Origin: Paenibacillus turpanensis
GTDB lineage: Bacteria > Bacillota > Bacilli > Paenibacillales > YIM-B00363
Assembly (NCBI RefSeq): GCF_011421635.1
Contig: NZ_WTLI01000031.1
Span: forward strand, 312-33,712
DNA length: 33,401 nucleotides
Direction of reading: 5' to 3'
The position numbers were made by a program, and so were the translations under genes. Position 1 is the first letter of the stretch, and each line of letters opens with the position of its first letter. Shown one piece after another: positions 7,124 through 16,810 of this stretch. A model generated the notes under the pieces. That model did not search any database and was not told the origin of the DNA. It worked only from the letters and a program-made list of their open reading frames with translations.

Positions 7124-10100
7124 CCGACTCTTCCCTTCTCAAATATGATTTCTCTCTAAACCTTCTTCTAATTTGAATTTCAATAATTAATTCACTTTGG
7201 AACTCTAGACAGAGTTTTCTCAGGAAAGAAACCGACGCAGTTAGTCGATTCCCATGGCGTATCAGCTCATCTTCATGACCGTCATAAATGGGCGCCCAGA
7301 TATCGCAAATCATTGATGCTCTACTCTCATCAGCCAAAGTCCATTCCCGCTTCTCATAATCAGCAGATATCATCATTTTCTCAACGATTAAATCCCCTAA
7401 TTTGTAAGGCGGGTAATCAACTTCAGAAGAGTGAGGATCAAACTCATCAAGACGCTTATATGCTTCTTCTTGATATACCCAACCTTTAAGTTTAAATGGA
7501 TCAAAGTCTATTTCCATTCTATCCTCTTCATAAGAAGGTAACTTAAAATCATGAGGGTCTGAACATGTACTCAATGCATGCAAGAGCGATTGAGCGGTCG
7601 CTGTTGATACGAGAGAGCTTGTAATATAGAAACTTTCAGCTCTTTCACTATCACCATCATCCCAAGACCCGAACACGTTGAACCATATCTCCCCGTCCCG
7701 TTCACTAATAATTCCGTCTAAGAAATCATCATTTGTTATGCACTCACGCCACTGTGGACTTTTTGTTTCATAAATCCAATCCCGTCTATGCAAAGGAAAC
7801 GGATCTCTGCGGTCATATAACCAATATCCATCACTACGAGTCAATAAATGTCTTTGCAACCACTCATGCCACTCATCCTCATACCAATCTGAGCTGTGAA
7901 CGGTGGCCATTTTCTCCAGCAACCTTGAAGCCACAACAAGCATGGCATGATATGAGAGATAAAAATTATAATCGTCTATACGCGGGTAACTCCCGTGGCT
8001 ATGATATGTTCTTTGTTGATCACTCGACGATCTCCATATTGAATGCCGCGGGTCATTTTTATATCCACCATCATGTTCTATATTCCATTCATTAATAACA
8101 ACATCCGTAGCAAGATCCTCTACTTGCTCACTTGAAATACCGAATACCCGTCCTAATGGTTCAAACCAATACCTATCAAAATCGTACCCATGATGAAAGC
8201 TTAAACTAGTATTAATCGTTTCGTTAGCATGCCAATAACTATCTTTTGTGTCCCACCGGTTCTCTAATTCAACCTTATCAAATTGACTTTTTCCCACTTT
8301 TTGAAGCGAATCAACTACTTCTTCCGAGTAAGTCCCTGGATAAGTTTTTTCAATATTGAGTGCAATATCAGCTGCATATTTTTGAATAAGTATATGAAGT
8401 GAAGATTGCTCGGCATGCTTGTAGAAAACATTCCTATGACGTACTAAAATGTGCGGATTATCGATAGATACTCGAGCAAGTGAAATTAATAAATACAATC
8501 TTGCATGTAAGTTGCAGAACGGAAATTTATTAGCCCCAAATGCATCAACAGTATCCCTTTCCATCCAATCAATTAAAGCATCAATCTCATCCCTGCATTG
8601 AGCTTCTGCTAGTCTACGAACACAGTGAACGGCACACCAGCGTGTTGAAGATCTCGGAGAACCTAAAGCAGACCAAACAAAACCTGTAAAAGCACTATCC
8701 ATGTGATCCGACGGTAATAACAATTGAGACCACGGCCCATCAGCGTACTCAGAATCAATATGTAGTTCGAATCTCGATAATGCGAAGTCAAGTAAATCAG
8801 TTGCTTCCTGTGTTGAGATATGTTTCGAAGCAACAGTTACAAAGCCAAAAAATGTAGTTGCATGAACCAAATCTCCATGGGTTGCTAATCCTTCGATTAT
8901 TCCTTTCTGAATAAAAGGTATATTTTCCGCCCCTAAATGAAGTCTCCTAGTGAAAAAAGAGATTAATCCCCTTTCCAGCAGAAACGTAGCAAATCGTTTC
9001 CCTACAAATTGCATGATTTGGGGCCACTCAATTTTAATGCTCATTTTGCGATGCCATTCTTCCGGCACTAACAAAAGCGCATTCTGTATATCATAAAAAT
9101 CGGCTTCATCTACTTTAATAAGCTCATACAAAAATTTCTTCGCTTCACTATCGGAAATTCGATTGTAGACTTCACGCCAAAAGGACTCGCTGTTTCGCAC
9201 AGTCTGAGGAAGTCCATCATAGCGTTGGATAGCTTGTCTTAATCCATTAGATGAAACCAAGTCCAAATCATGCAGCAGACCGTTCCAATCAATCGCACTC
9301 TCTTCCGACTGTACACGAAGCGAGGAAGTGCTTTTTTGGTTAATAGTATTCCCTTTTTCATCAATAATTTCGCGATTATAAGCAATAACTTCATCCAATA
9401 GATTACTTTGTAAAGAATACTTTTTAGCTGTTTCACCAATCCTTTCCCAAACTTCCCCTCCAACTCCATTTATCCTAAGTTCCTTAATGACTGAATCAAA
9501 AATATACTTCCGACGATCATCCGATGTTTCCTTCTCTATACATAGTAATGAAAAATCAGCTATTTCATACTCCGTCATAAACGCAGAAAGAGACCATGCT
9601 ACCGTTGGTACAACGTAGCCGCTTCTTACAATTTCCTCGGACAAAGCAATCAATTGACGATTAAATCGACCAATTTCCCGGTCCCGCCATCTGCTTAGTG
9701 CAGCGATTCCAGTTACCGGGGACAATCGAATACAAGTCCTAACAGCCTCGTCCCTGTCCCAATACTTTTCGCGAGCTACATTTTCTCCGATAAGTTCTGC
9801 ACAACGTATAAATCTGTAAGCTAAATCGTAAGGTGCAAATTCATCTACTTTTCTTTGGTTAGCTAGGGAAACAACTGCTTCCCATCTCTCGACGATCTCA
9901 TCGCCAAATTTCGAAACGGCATCGATGGCAAAATTGAAGTAAACCGCGGCATCATCACGATTTACATTAATCAATGCTCGTGCAAGATTAATGTAACCGT
10001 TTGCCCTTTCCTCTGGGCCAATGTCTGTAGCAGAACGGATTACGTCATAAGCATATTGTTCAAAATCGCGCCTCTGTTCAGCTAAGTGGCTTAATCGGAG

Positions 10101-13100
10101 AGCAGAACGAACTAATTTTAGATGATCAGGAAGAAACATCCTGTTACTCTTTATATAATTTTCATAAAAAGTTTTGGCTGACATCTGTCTGGAAAATTTA
10201 TGAAACATCAAAACGTCGCAACATATTCTAGCTATTTCCGTTGGTAAACTATCAAAGTCTCTATATCGACTCGCTGTTGCTGATCCTGACTTCTTTTTCA
10301 CTTCCGCTACTTCATTATCAAAATCAAGAATATCCCCTGCTAAACAGCGTATCCGCAGCATATACCAAGGTAACAGTCCGCTAATTACCTCTTTTATTTC
10401 TCTTACCTCTTGTTCATCCTTATATTTTCTATTCTGTTGTAGATCCTTTGGAAGCAATTCATTAATATCGAATTCGAGATCTGCAAGTAATACTTTTTTT
10501 AATGCCTGGGCACGCATAAAAATTGCACGATCTTTATTATCGTAATCGCTTGTAATAGACCGTGAAGCATTTTGAGGGAAATAATGATTTAGAACCCGGA
10601 TGATTTTCTCCTTCGGTAACTTGTTTGCTGCGCAAGATTCAAGAAAACAGATAAGAGATTGAAGTGTTGTGTCTTGAAAGGTGTCTTGTATTTTTGAAAT
10701 TCTAGCTCGCTTTGCAGTTAGTAAATCAAGGCAAGTGCAGAGAATATCCGAATTAGGAATATACCCGATATCTAAGGACTCATGTGCAAAAGCAATTATT
10801 AAATACTGATTACGCAAACCAAGTTTTGCAAACTGCATTGCAGCAGATAATTCCCCTAGGTCCATAAGTCGTTTAAATAGTTGCCTAGAAATATGATAGA
10901 TAACCTTCTTCGGTCGCCAACTCATAAGAAATTTGAAGGCCCTCTCTACCCCATGTAAAATAAAATGTGTGTATACGAGTTCCATAATTTCTTCATTTTT
11001 TAGTTGTTCACGATGAAATGGAATATCTTCTTCTTTTTTCTTATCTCTATCCTGGAAGTATAGACTTAACCAGTTCTCAGCAGCCCTAAGAAAGCTTCTG
11101 GCTTCCCCTCTAAAATTCTTGACTGTTGATAACAACGCTGCTGAGTAAACATTCTCTGATCCTCTCCAAGAACCGCTAAATAAACGACGAAAAGCAAACT
11201 CCTGTACACGTTGTTCATCTTGTAAAGGCGCAATCAGATCAATATTGCTTGCAAGAAGTTCGAACTGTCGTTTATCACCGGCTACTTCTTCACCTGCTCG
11301 TAAAGCTAATTTTATTGCCTCAACAAAGCTTTCTTGCTTCAACGAAGCCTTAAATGCAAATTGAAGACGAAATACTCGAACATTTCGCTTATCAATGGGA
11401 TTATCGGGGAGATAATTATCGGATAAAGCTAATTCAACAAGATCGGTGTTCTTCCCTGCTTGTAATAACAAAGCAGGCATAGCAGAGGCGACATATGAAT
11501 ACTCGTTAGCTAATGGTTTGATTTGTTCAATAAAAAACTCTATTTGTTCCTTCGATGCTGCATAAGTTTCCCTAAACCAAGTTTCCGTAGGCTCATCTCT
11601 AAATTGAACTGAGGAGTCAGAAAGCCATAAGGGACGTCCTATATCTGCAACAAAACTTCTTATAGCAGACTCCTCAACATCAGCTGCCCTAGATAGTATC
11701 TTCAGTGGAATAAAGGGAGGTAATGTAGCAAGACCTGCACAGATAGAGTCGATTTGTTTTCTGTAATCATCATGAAGTTTATCTCTTATTGAATCAATTG
11801 CTGACATTAATTGTCCTTCTATTTGTTCATCGACAGTGGTTCCAATACTACCAAGTCTGGAGAATACTTCATCAATCATACTACCATTTAAACTTAAAGC
11901 ATTTGACTGTACACGTGGATTGCCGCTAGTAAGCCTATGAAATTCCACTCCATCCTCTATAGATGCTTGGGGATGATAGGACCTTAAATAATCAAAAGAC
12001 TCTTTCTCCGAAAATGGCTTTAGCTCAAGACGTATGATGTTACTAGGCGGCTGGAGTAAATGTATACGCTCAGTTCTACAAAGGGCAACTATTTTAACTC
12101 CTTCTATTATACGTTCACGGAGAAGTTCATGAGCAAAGCAGTTATCATTGAATTCTGCCGCGGCCATTTCAGCATTATCGGCTGCATCTAATAGGAACAC
12201 CAGTACTGCCTTGCTATCTGATTTCTTCATAGCAATAACTGCACTTTCAATTCTATCGAGGAACTTTCTTAATATATCTGTTTCAGATGCACCGGAATTC
12301 ACTATAAGTGGGTCGCAAAGGCCTTGTACAGCCAATTCATTAACAATTTGAACAAATGCTTGGCGATGGTGATGCCTCACTTCGCTCCGATTACGATAAC
12401 GTCCACCACCAAAGCAATCATATACAACACCGAAAGATCCAACAGGTAATGATTGGGCAATTTGACGAGCAAAAACCGTTTTTCCTACTCCTCCTGGAGC
12501 ATGTATGATCAACGGGGCTGCTGATGCTAAAATGGTTTTCAACAAGTCATTATGCTGCTCTCTATGTACAAGAGTTTCAAGTTTTTCAAACTCAGGTGGA
12601 GCAGGAAAGAGATCTCGTTCGGACGTAACCTTAAATTTCTCAAGTATTTCTTCACGAACAATTACACCATTGGAATCAGGTAAAGCCTTGTCGCGAACTA
12701 GTCCAGTAATGCTTTCTATTTCAGGGTTATCGATGCTTCCGGCAACCAACTGAGATATTTCTACATGAAGCCTATACTTCTGTGCATTATAGTCCCCTTC
12801 ACCGTCTGCGAATCTTATACAAGAACAAAACTTTTTTAGATCTTCATCAGATAACTGTGTATATTTTGAAAGTGTATTTCTATACTGTGAATTAATTTGT
12901 TCACCTGCAGATAATTTCTCTATGCTATCTTTAAGGTTTTGATTAATCGGCCGATTGGTGACAATAGTAAAATTCATTTTACCTTTTGTAGTTGTTGTTT
13001 CACTAATAAGTTCTTTATATCTTGCTGAAAAACCCTCAAATGTTTCTTTGAGATCGCTAAGGTTAAATGGATTTTTTTTATGCACAGTAGTGTGCTTCAA

Positions 13101-13328
13101 CTGATAATAGTCGATATCCTGACATCCTTGAATTAAGGAATCCAAATACTCAGCTACATCAATTACGTATTCTCCAGCCAGCTTACTTTCCCTCGATCCC
13201 TCGATTACGATATATTTAATTCGAGATTTAGGGTGTATTAAACGCAGGCAACGCCGAGCAGCCCACCGATAGTGAAAAATGTCGCCGGCCCTTGAATATC
13301 TAACAAGTTCGTTTTCCAAAGTACCCAC
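7035..13328 (-). CDS. avs3a: Avs3-like AVAST protein: Cap4-like nuclease fused to giant STAND NTPase
   Basis: A 2097-aa protein. The N-terminus (about 1-130) is a Cap4-type nuclease: RAGDIFHYRWAARRCLRL (13-30), E43, D57, then DIDYYQLKH (71-79) with D73, Q76 and K78 as a D-QXK core. The STAND ATPase follows, with P-loop APGGVGKT (277-284) and Walker B VLVFLLDAAD (375-384). The remaining about 1500 residues are helical repeats typical of Avs sensors, which in studied Avs1-3 proteins bind phage terminase large subunit and trigger DNA cleavage. No frameshift is seen. The start is GTG 13328; a TTG at 13319 sits more naturally behind AGAGGTGG. It lies 49 bp downstream of the AlbA_2 gene and overlaps the small partner gene. 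The exact Avs type needs a profile search. Confidence 0.85.
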   Translation of the reverse strand: MGTLENELVRYSRAGDIFHYRWAARRCLRLIHPKSRIKYIVIEGSRESKLAGEYVIDVAEYLDSLIQGCQDIDYYQLKHTTVHKKNPFNLSDLKETFEGFSARYKELISETTTTKGKMNFTIVTNRPINQNLKDSIEKLSAGEQINSQYRNTLSKYTQLSDEDLKKFCSCIRFADGEGDYNAQKYRLHVEISQLVAGSIDNPEIESITGLVRDKALPDSNGVIVREEILEKFKVTSERDLFPAPPEFEKLETLVHREQHNDLLKTILASAAPLIIHAPGGVGKTVFARQIAQSLPVGSFGVVYDCFGGGRYRNRSEVRHHHRQAFVQIVNELAVQGLCDPLIVNSGASETDILRKFLDRIESAVIAMKKSDSKAVLVFLLDAADNAEMAAAEFNDNCFAHELLRERIIEGVKIVALCRTERIHLLQPPSNIIRLELKPFSEKESFDYLRSYHPQASIEDGVEFHRLTSGNPRVQSNALSLNGSMIDEVFSRLGSIGTTVDEQIEGQLMSAIDSIRDKLHDDYRKQIDSICAGLATLPPFIPLKILSRAADVEESAIRSFVADIGRPLWLSDSSVQFRDEPTETWFRETYAASKEQIEFFIEQIKPLANEYSYVASAMPALLLQAGKNTDLVELALSDNYLPDNPIDKRNVRVFRLQFAFKASLKQESFVEAIKLALRAGEEVAGDKRQFELLASNIDLIAPLQDEQRVQEFAFRRLFSGSWRGSENVYSAALLSTVKNFRGEARSFLRAAENWLSLYFQDRDKKKEEDIPFHREQLKNEEIMELVYTHFILHGVERAFKFLMSWRPKKVIYHISRQLFKRLMDLGELSAAMQFAKLGLRNQYLIIAFAHESLDIGYIPNSDILCTCLDLLTAKRARISKIQDTFQDTTLQSLICFLESCAANKLPKEKIIRVLNHYFPQNASRSITSDYDNKDRAIFMRAQALKKVLLADLEFDINELLPKDLQQNRKYKDEQEVREIKEVISGLLPWYMLRIRCLAGDILDFDNEVAEVKKKSGSATASRYRDFDSLPTEIARICCDVLMFHKFSRQMSAKTFYENYIKSNRMFLPDHLKLVRSALRLSHLAEQRRDFEQYAYDVIRSATDIGPEERANGYINLARALINVNRDDAAVYFNFAIDAVSKFGDEIVERWEAVVSLANQRKVDEFAPYDLAYRFIRCAELIGENVAREKYWDRDEAVRTCIRLSPVTGIAALSRWRDREIGRFNRQLIALSEEIVRSGYVVPTVAWSLSAFMTEYEIADFSLLCIEKETSDDRRKYIFDSVIKELRINGVGGEVWERIGETAKKYSLQSNLLDEVIAYNREIIDEKGNTINQKSTSSLRVQSEESAIDWNGLLHDLDLVSSNGLRQAIQRYDGLPQTVRNSESFWREVYNRISDSEAKKFLYELIKVDEADFYDIQNALLLVPEEWHRKMSIKIEWPQIMQFVGKRFATFLLERGLISFFTRRLHLGAENIPFIQKGIIEGLATHGDLVHATTFFGFVTVASKHISTQEATDLLDFALSRFELHIDSEYADGPWSQLLLPSDHMDSAFTGFVWSALGSPRSSTRWCAVHCVRRLAEAQCRDEIDALIDWMERDTVDAFGANKFPFCNLHARLYLLISLARVSIDNPHILVRHRNVFYKHAEQSSLHILIQKYAADIALNIEKTYPGTYSEEVVDSLQKVGKSQFDKVELENRWDTKDSYWHANETINTSLSFHHGYDFDRYWFEPLGRVFGISSEQVEDLATDVVINEWNIEHDGGYKNDPRHSIWRSSSDQQRTYHSHGSYPRIDDYNFYLSYHAMLVVASRLLEKMATVHSSDWYEDEWHEWLQRHLLTRSDGYWLYDRRDPFPLHRRDWIYETKSPQWRECITNDDFLDGIISERDGEIWFNVFGSWDDGDSERAESFYITSSLVSTATAQSLLHALSTCSDPHDFKLPSYEEDRMEIDFDPFKLKGWVYQEEAYKRLDEFDPHSSEVDYPPYKLGDLIVEKMMISADYEKREWTLADESRASMICDIWAPIYDGHEDELIRHGNRLTASVSFLRKLCLEFQSELIIEIQIRRRFREKSYLRREESDGYKPPFSKVFIFSADGRLRDTETYYELR

Positions 13329-13377
13329 CTCTACTTACCATTAATAGATGTACAGTTGTTTGAGTTTATGAGCATCC

Positions 13378-14077
13378 TCAATGAGTTCGAAACTTATGTG
13401 GAATCCCTTTTTGCTGCTTCACTTTCCATAGAAAATCGCCATCAACAAACACTCTACATTGGCGTATTGTGGCGGAATATTTTTTATGCCGCGCATCCAT
13501 AAGTAGTAGTTCAAAATCATATTTTTCATCACACAATCCGTGTTCATCAATATTAAGCCTTAAGGGTTGAGATGAACTAAACCCAACAAACAGGTGTCCT
13601 ACAACTTCTGACTTGGGTGGTAAGGCTATTTTAAAATCAGCATCCTCAATTCGATTATTCAGACCGTAAATAGGATGATGGGTTAGTTCTTCTCCGTGCT
13701 TATCGCGTATGAATAGCTCTCCAGCAATAATCGTAGTCGGTAAATCCGTTGTATTCGAAAACGCTACCTCTATAGACGCACACCCATCCGCATCATATAT
13801 TGCATGTAAAGATTGTTCCAGAAATCTTATTTCGAATTGACCTTTATTAAGGTACATATTATCAAAGTCACTACGCTTTGCTAGGGCATTTATGCTACCT
13901 TTCCTGATTAAGCAGTACCCTTCATTTAGTCGCTCATATTTCTTTTTCAGCATATACGGTTTATTTTCTGTTCCGTGAATTCTAAAAACTCCTAACACTG
14001 CCCCCTTGTATTCATACTTAAAATAATCAAACTGTATCTCGGGTTCAGTGTTATTTAGAATTACTTGTTTGTAGTTT
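13378..14077 (-). pseudogene. 3' part of an AlbA_2 (Schlafen-type) gene cut by IS21
   Basis: The longest frame with a start codon inside this fragment is 206 codons (13378-13998), but the reading frame stays open to the IS edge at 14077. It contains GTENKPYMLKKKYERLNEGY and then CLIRKGS, the distal part of an AlbA_2 domain (PYM-KK, IRKGS), and then an unrecognised beta-rich C-terminal half. Joining it to 16243-16470 after removing the IS and one GTTT copy gives a continuous 307-aa protein, with the junction reading FIDSSNYKQVILNN. Intact homologues are predicted nucleic-acid binding or regulatory proteins. The fragment ends 49 bp before the Avs-like gene, so it may belong to that operon. Confidence 0.85.
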
Positions 14078-14125
14078 TGTCAACATCATCTGAAAAATCC
14101 CCAAAAACAGCAATTGAAAATTCCC
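14078..14125 (+). repeat. IS21 terminal inverted repeat, istB side
   Basis: It begins TGTCAACATCATCTG and ends with TTGAAAATTCCC. It pairs with the other terminal repeat at 38 of 48 positions. The preceding four bases GTTT are the target duplication. Confidence 0.88.
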
Positions 14126-14139
14126 TACTTTGAGCAGCG

Positions 14140-14916
14140 TCAGTTTTCTTCTGCTGCTTGATCGGGTTTAAAGAAGCCTGCTTTTTTCTTCTCTTTGATG
14201 CGATAACTTTCACCTTTTATGTTGATGGTTACAGAGTGATGCAGTAGCCGGTCCAGAATAGCTGTGGCCAACACCGTATCTCCAAATATCTCTCCCCAAG
14301 ACCCGAACGACTTGTTTGATGTGAGAATGATGGATCCCTTTTCATAGCGTTCCGAAATGATTTGGAAGAAGAAGTGAGCAGCTTCCTCTTCCATTTTTCG
14401 ATAACCAATCTCGTCAATGATGAGCAGATCCGACTTAAGCAAATTGCGGATTTTTTGCTGCAATGTATTGGTTTTATACGCCTGCTGCAGGGCCTGAACC
14501 AGGTCGTGAGCTGTGATGAAATAAACCGTGTATCGCTTGGTGATAGCCTCGAGAGCTAAAGCAACTGCAAGATGGGTCTTACCCACTCCAGGTGGCCCTA
14601 ATAGAACAAGATTCTCTTGATGCTCCATGAATCGCAGCGTAGCTAAATCTCGAATCCGTCTTTCGTCCACGGACGGCTGAAACTCAAAGTCGAACTGCGC
14701 CAGTGTTTTATGGTAGGGCAACCTTGCCAACCTTGTACGGGTCTTGAGATACCGGTCATGTTTGGCACTCAATTCCTCTTGCAAAAGCTTGTCTAGAAAT
14801 TCGAGATACGATATATTGTCTCTAGCGGCTTCCTCCGCATGTTGATGAAGGATCTCGGGTATTCGTACCCATCCCAACTGCTGGAAGATTTCTTGAAGAC
14901 GTTCGGTGAGGATCAT
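14140..14916 (-). CDS. istB: IS21 helper ATPase IstB
   Basis: A 258-aa AAA+ ATPase of the DnaA/IstB type that assists IstA in target capture. It has the Walker A GPPGVGKT (107-114), Walker B LLIIDEIGY (about 164-172) and a conserved arginine-rich tail region. Length is normal for the family. Its ATG overlaps the istA stop as ATGA, so the two are translationally coupled. Confidence 0.95.
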   Translation of the reverse strand: MILTERLQEIFQQLGWVRIPEILHQHAEEAARDNISYLEFLDKLLQEELSAKHDRYLKTRTRLARLPYHKTLAQFDFEFQPSVDERRIRDLATLRFMEHQENLVLLGPPGVGKTHLAVALALEAITKRYTVYFITAHDLVQALQQAYKTNTLQQKIRNLLKSDLLIIDEIGYRKMEEEAAHFFFQIISERYEKGSIILTSNKSFGSWGEIFGDTVLATAILDRLLHHSVTINIKGESYRIKEKKKAGFFKPDQAAEEN

Positions 14917-16157
14917 TGCAAGCGCACCTCCTCATCCGTAAGTTCTTCGTAAACTGCTAAAGAGCGTTCGGCCACTTCGAGGGATGTTTTAGGGACAAGC
15001 TTAGGCATGGGTTGGGGAACCTGTTTGGCGCCTATTGTCCGGATTCCTTCGAAGTGTTTTTTATTTGTAATGACTTGATGCACACCCGTTGATTTAAGAT
15101 GCTGGGCGATCTGGATCCCTTCTTGAGTAAAGAAGCGCAGCAGCCCGTTCTTGTCATCTTGGACTTGAATGAGTTGGCCTACGTAGGCATACGGCATGGA
15201 ATAGCGGTTGTTTTGATAAGAGACCAAGGTGTCACTGGATACTTTTCGAATGTGGCGTACGGCAGCATAAAACGGAATAGGGTTAGCTGCTTTCAGGTTT
15301 TCCTGCTTCCAGCGCTGCATGGGAATTTCGTGTGTTGTTCCATGTATGCGTACATTGGCGACTGTATCGAGCCATAGACGGGCCTGAGCATTCAGATCAC
15401 TAAGCCCTGTAAACGACTGAATCCGCGGCCAGAAGTTTTTCCTCACATAACCTACGCCATTCTCTACCTTACCTTTTGTACGTGGGCGGTACGGCTTGCA
15501 GCGGCGAAGGATGAACCCGTGATAGGCTGCAAACTGGGCAAACTGCTCATTCCAAATGACTTCGCCTTGTTCATCTTGACCTGCAACAACGGTTTTCATG
15601 TTGTCGTATAAACACGTATCCGTGATGCCGCCAAAGTAATCCATAGCTCGTTCATGGCAGCCCATAAGCGTCTCTAGCTTTTCATCTTCTGTAGATTCCA
15701 GATACATCATCCGCGAGTAACCGAGCACCATCACGAAGGCATGAAGCTGCTTCTTGGTATGATTCCAATCCACTCGGAAATGCCCCCAGTCGACTTGAGC
15801 TTGCTCACCGGGCTTTGTTTCAAAACGTTCGGTTGCCTTGGAGGCAACGATGGGGCGTAAGGGCCTCATGAAATACCGAAGTGTTGTAACACTTCCAGAG
15901 TAACCTTGGGCTTTAATATCGTCGAAAAGAACCATAGCATTGGTACAGCCTTCTTCCATGCGTTTTTGTACATATTCCTTAAAAGCTTCAATTTTTGACG
16001 GCCTTGTCACCTGTCTTTGATAGGTCCTCGGTGTCTCTTGTTCTAGCATCTTACGAATTGTCTTAGGATCGCGGCCGAGTTCGCGAGCAATATGAGTGAT
16101 GTACATTCCTCGCTGGCGCATTTCCTTGATCACAAAAAACTCCCCATTCTTGACCAA
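14913..16157 (-). CDS. istA: IS21 transposase IstA
   Basis: A 414-aa DDE transposase. It has an N-terminal HTH (about 12-38, ITHIARELGRDPKTIRKML) and a catalytic triad D123 (QVDWG), D185 (LYDNMK) and E232 (GKVENGVGYVRK). A short beta-rich C-terminal domain follows. The start is TTG at 16157 with GGAGG 8 nt upstream. It appears intact. Confidence 0.95.
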   Translation of the reverse strand: MVKNGEFFVIKEMRQRGMYITHIARELGRDPKTIRKMLEQETPRTYQRQVTRPSKIEAFKEYVQKRMEEGCTNAMVLFDDIKAQGYSGSVTTLRYFMRPLRPIVASKATERFETKPGEQAQVDWGHFRVDWNHTKKQLHAFVMVLGYSRMMYLESTEDEKLETLMGCHERAMDYFGGITDTCLYDNMKTVVAGQDEQGEVIWNEQFAQFAAYHGFILRRCKPYRPRTKGKVENGVGYVRKNFWPRIQSFTGLSDLNAQARLWLDTVANVRIHGTTHEIPMQRWKQENLKAANPIPFYAAVRHIRKVSSDTLVSYQNNRYSMPYAYVGQLIQVQDDKNGLLRFFTQEGIQIAQHLKSTGVHQVITNKKHFEGIRTIGAKQVPQPMPKLVPKTSLEVAERSLAVYEELTDEEVRLQ

Positions 16158-16194
16158 ATTTCTCTCCTCCCGGAGAGATTGTCTGCTGATCGTG

Positions 16195-16242
16195 GGGAAT
16201 TTTCAACCGCTGATATTTGGTATTTTACAATTGATGTTCACA
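16195..16242 (-). repeat. IS21 terminal inverted repeat, istA side
   Basis: On the minus strand it begins TGTGAACATCAATTG and ends with TTGAAAATTCCC. The following GTTT (16243-16246) is the second copy of the target duplication, falling on codon N76 of the interrupted AlbA_2 gene. Confidence 0.88.
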
Positions 16243-16470
16243 GTTTGACGAATCAATAAATTCTTCTGGGTTTATTCCCTTGATTTCTTTTCCTTCAGGC
16301 CGATCCTTTACTCCCACTATGATAAATTTATCTCCGTCATAACGAGAGTTTGCCATAGCCATAATGTCCACAATCAAGTCGGCAGTTTTTTCTTTGGAAT
16401 ATTGTTTTCCTTTAAAGTCTAAGTAGTCGCTTTCGTATCCGTATTCTACTAATTCTTTTATCCTATCCAT
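16243..16470 (-). pseudogene. 5' part of the IS21-interrupted AlbA_2 gene
   Basis: It encodes the first 76 residues of an AlbA_2 domain: YESDYLDFKGKQYSKEKTAD, then IVGVKDRPEGKEIKGI, the typical E-x-D-x-K plus G(V/I)-x-D pattern. The ATG at 16470 has AGGGTGAGA about 6 nt upstream. In the current sequence translation runs five codons into the IS and stops at 16225, giving an 81-aa truncated product. Together with 13378-14073 it restores a 307-aa protein with no other lesion, so the disruption is recent. Confidence 0.88.
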
Positions 16471-16581
16471 ATGGATCTCACCCTAAAATCATAGTTGGTT
16501 TGCACGCAATATGAACCATTCCTATTATTAATTCGACTTTTTATACCAATGTCCTACTATTCCCAAATCGGCAAAGAAAAA

Positions 16582-16604
16582 TGCTACTGATGAGCTCAGT
16601 AGCA
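16582..16604 (-). terminator. Strong rho-independent terminator
   Basis: Perfect 9-bp arms (TGCTACTGA / TCAGTAGCA) around a 5-nt loop, followed on the minus strand by TTTTTCTTT. It lies 8 bp after the stop of the 65-codon frame and closes the membrane-protein transcription unit. It insulates the downstream AlbA_2/Avs unit. Confidence 0.85.
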
Positions 16605-16612
16605 AAAGCTGT

Positions 16613-16810
16613 CTATATTGACTTGAGTCGTTCCTTTAGAACTTCTTTCATTTTACCTGGGATACTGGAAATTCCATGAAGGGAAACCTGGACCACTGGT
16701 ATTACAATGGCCATCTCAAAACAAAAGTTGATCTTATGTGACTCTATACTCACATCAATTCTTGTCGTTTTCCAATAATCCCGTTCTATTGTTTTGCTTT
16801 GGTCGGTCAA
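16613..16810 (-). CDS. Small hypothetical protein (up to 65 aa), coupled to membrane protein
   Basis: This frame overlaps the end of the membrane-protein gene by 56 bp and stops just before a strong terminator. The TTG at 16810 has AGG directly in front of it, too close for a good ribosome site, so translation would rely on coupling. The product is mixed hydrophobic and ends in a basic PGKMKEVLKERLKSI. The family is not recognised. It might instead be a frameshifted extension of the upstream gene. Confidence 0.4.
   Translation of the reverse strand: MTDQSKTIERDYWKTTRIDVSIESHKINFCFEMAIVIPVVQVSLHGISSIPGKMKEVLKERLKSI

Larger units (their letters stand above)
14078..16242 (-). mobile_element. 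IS21-family insertion sequence, complete
   Basis: It is 2165 bp, with istA and istB overlapping by 4 bp, and terminal inverted repeats that match at 38 of the first 48 positions. A 4-bp direct repeat GTTT flanks it (14074-14077 and 16243-16246), the size expected for IS21-type transposition. Both genes are full length and show the expected motifs, so it may still be active. It has split an AlbA_2 gene of the cargo. Confidence 0.93.

Noticed and set aside
14078..16242. IS21 as the carrier of the whole defence island
   Set aside because: Its own ends and the GTTT duplication bracket only istA and istB, and it lies inside a cargo gene, so it arrived later.
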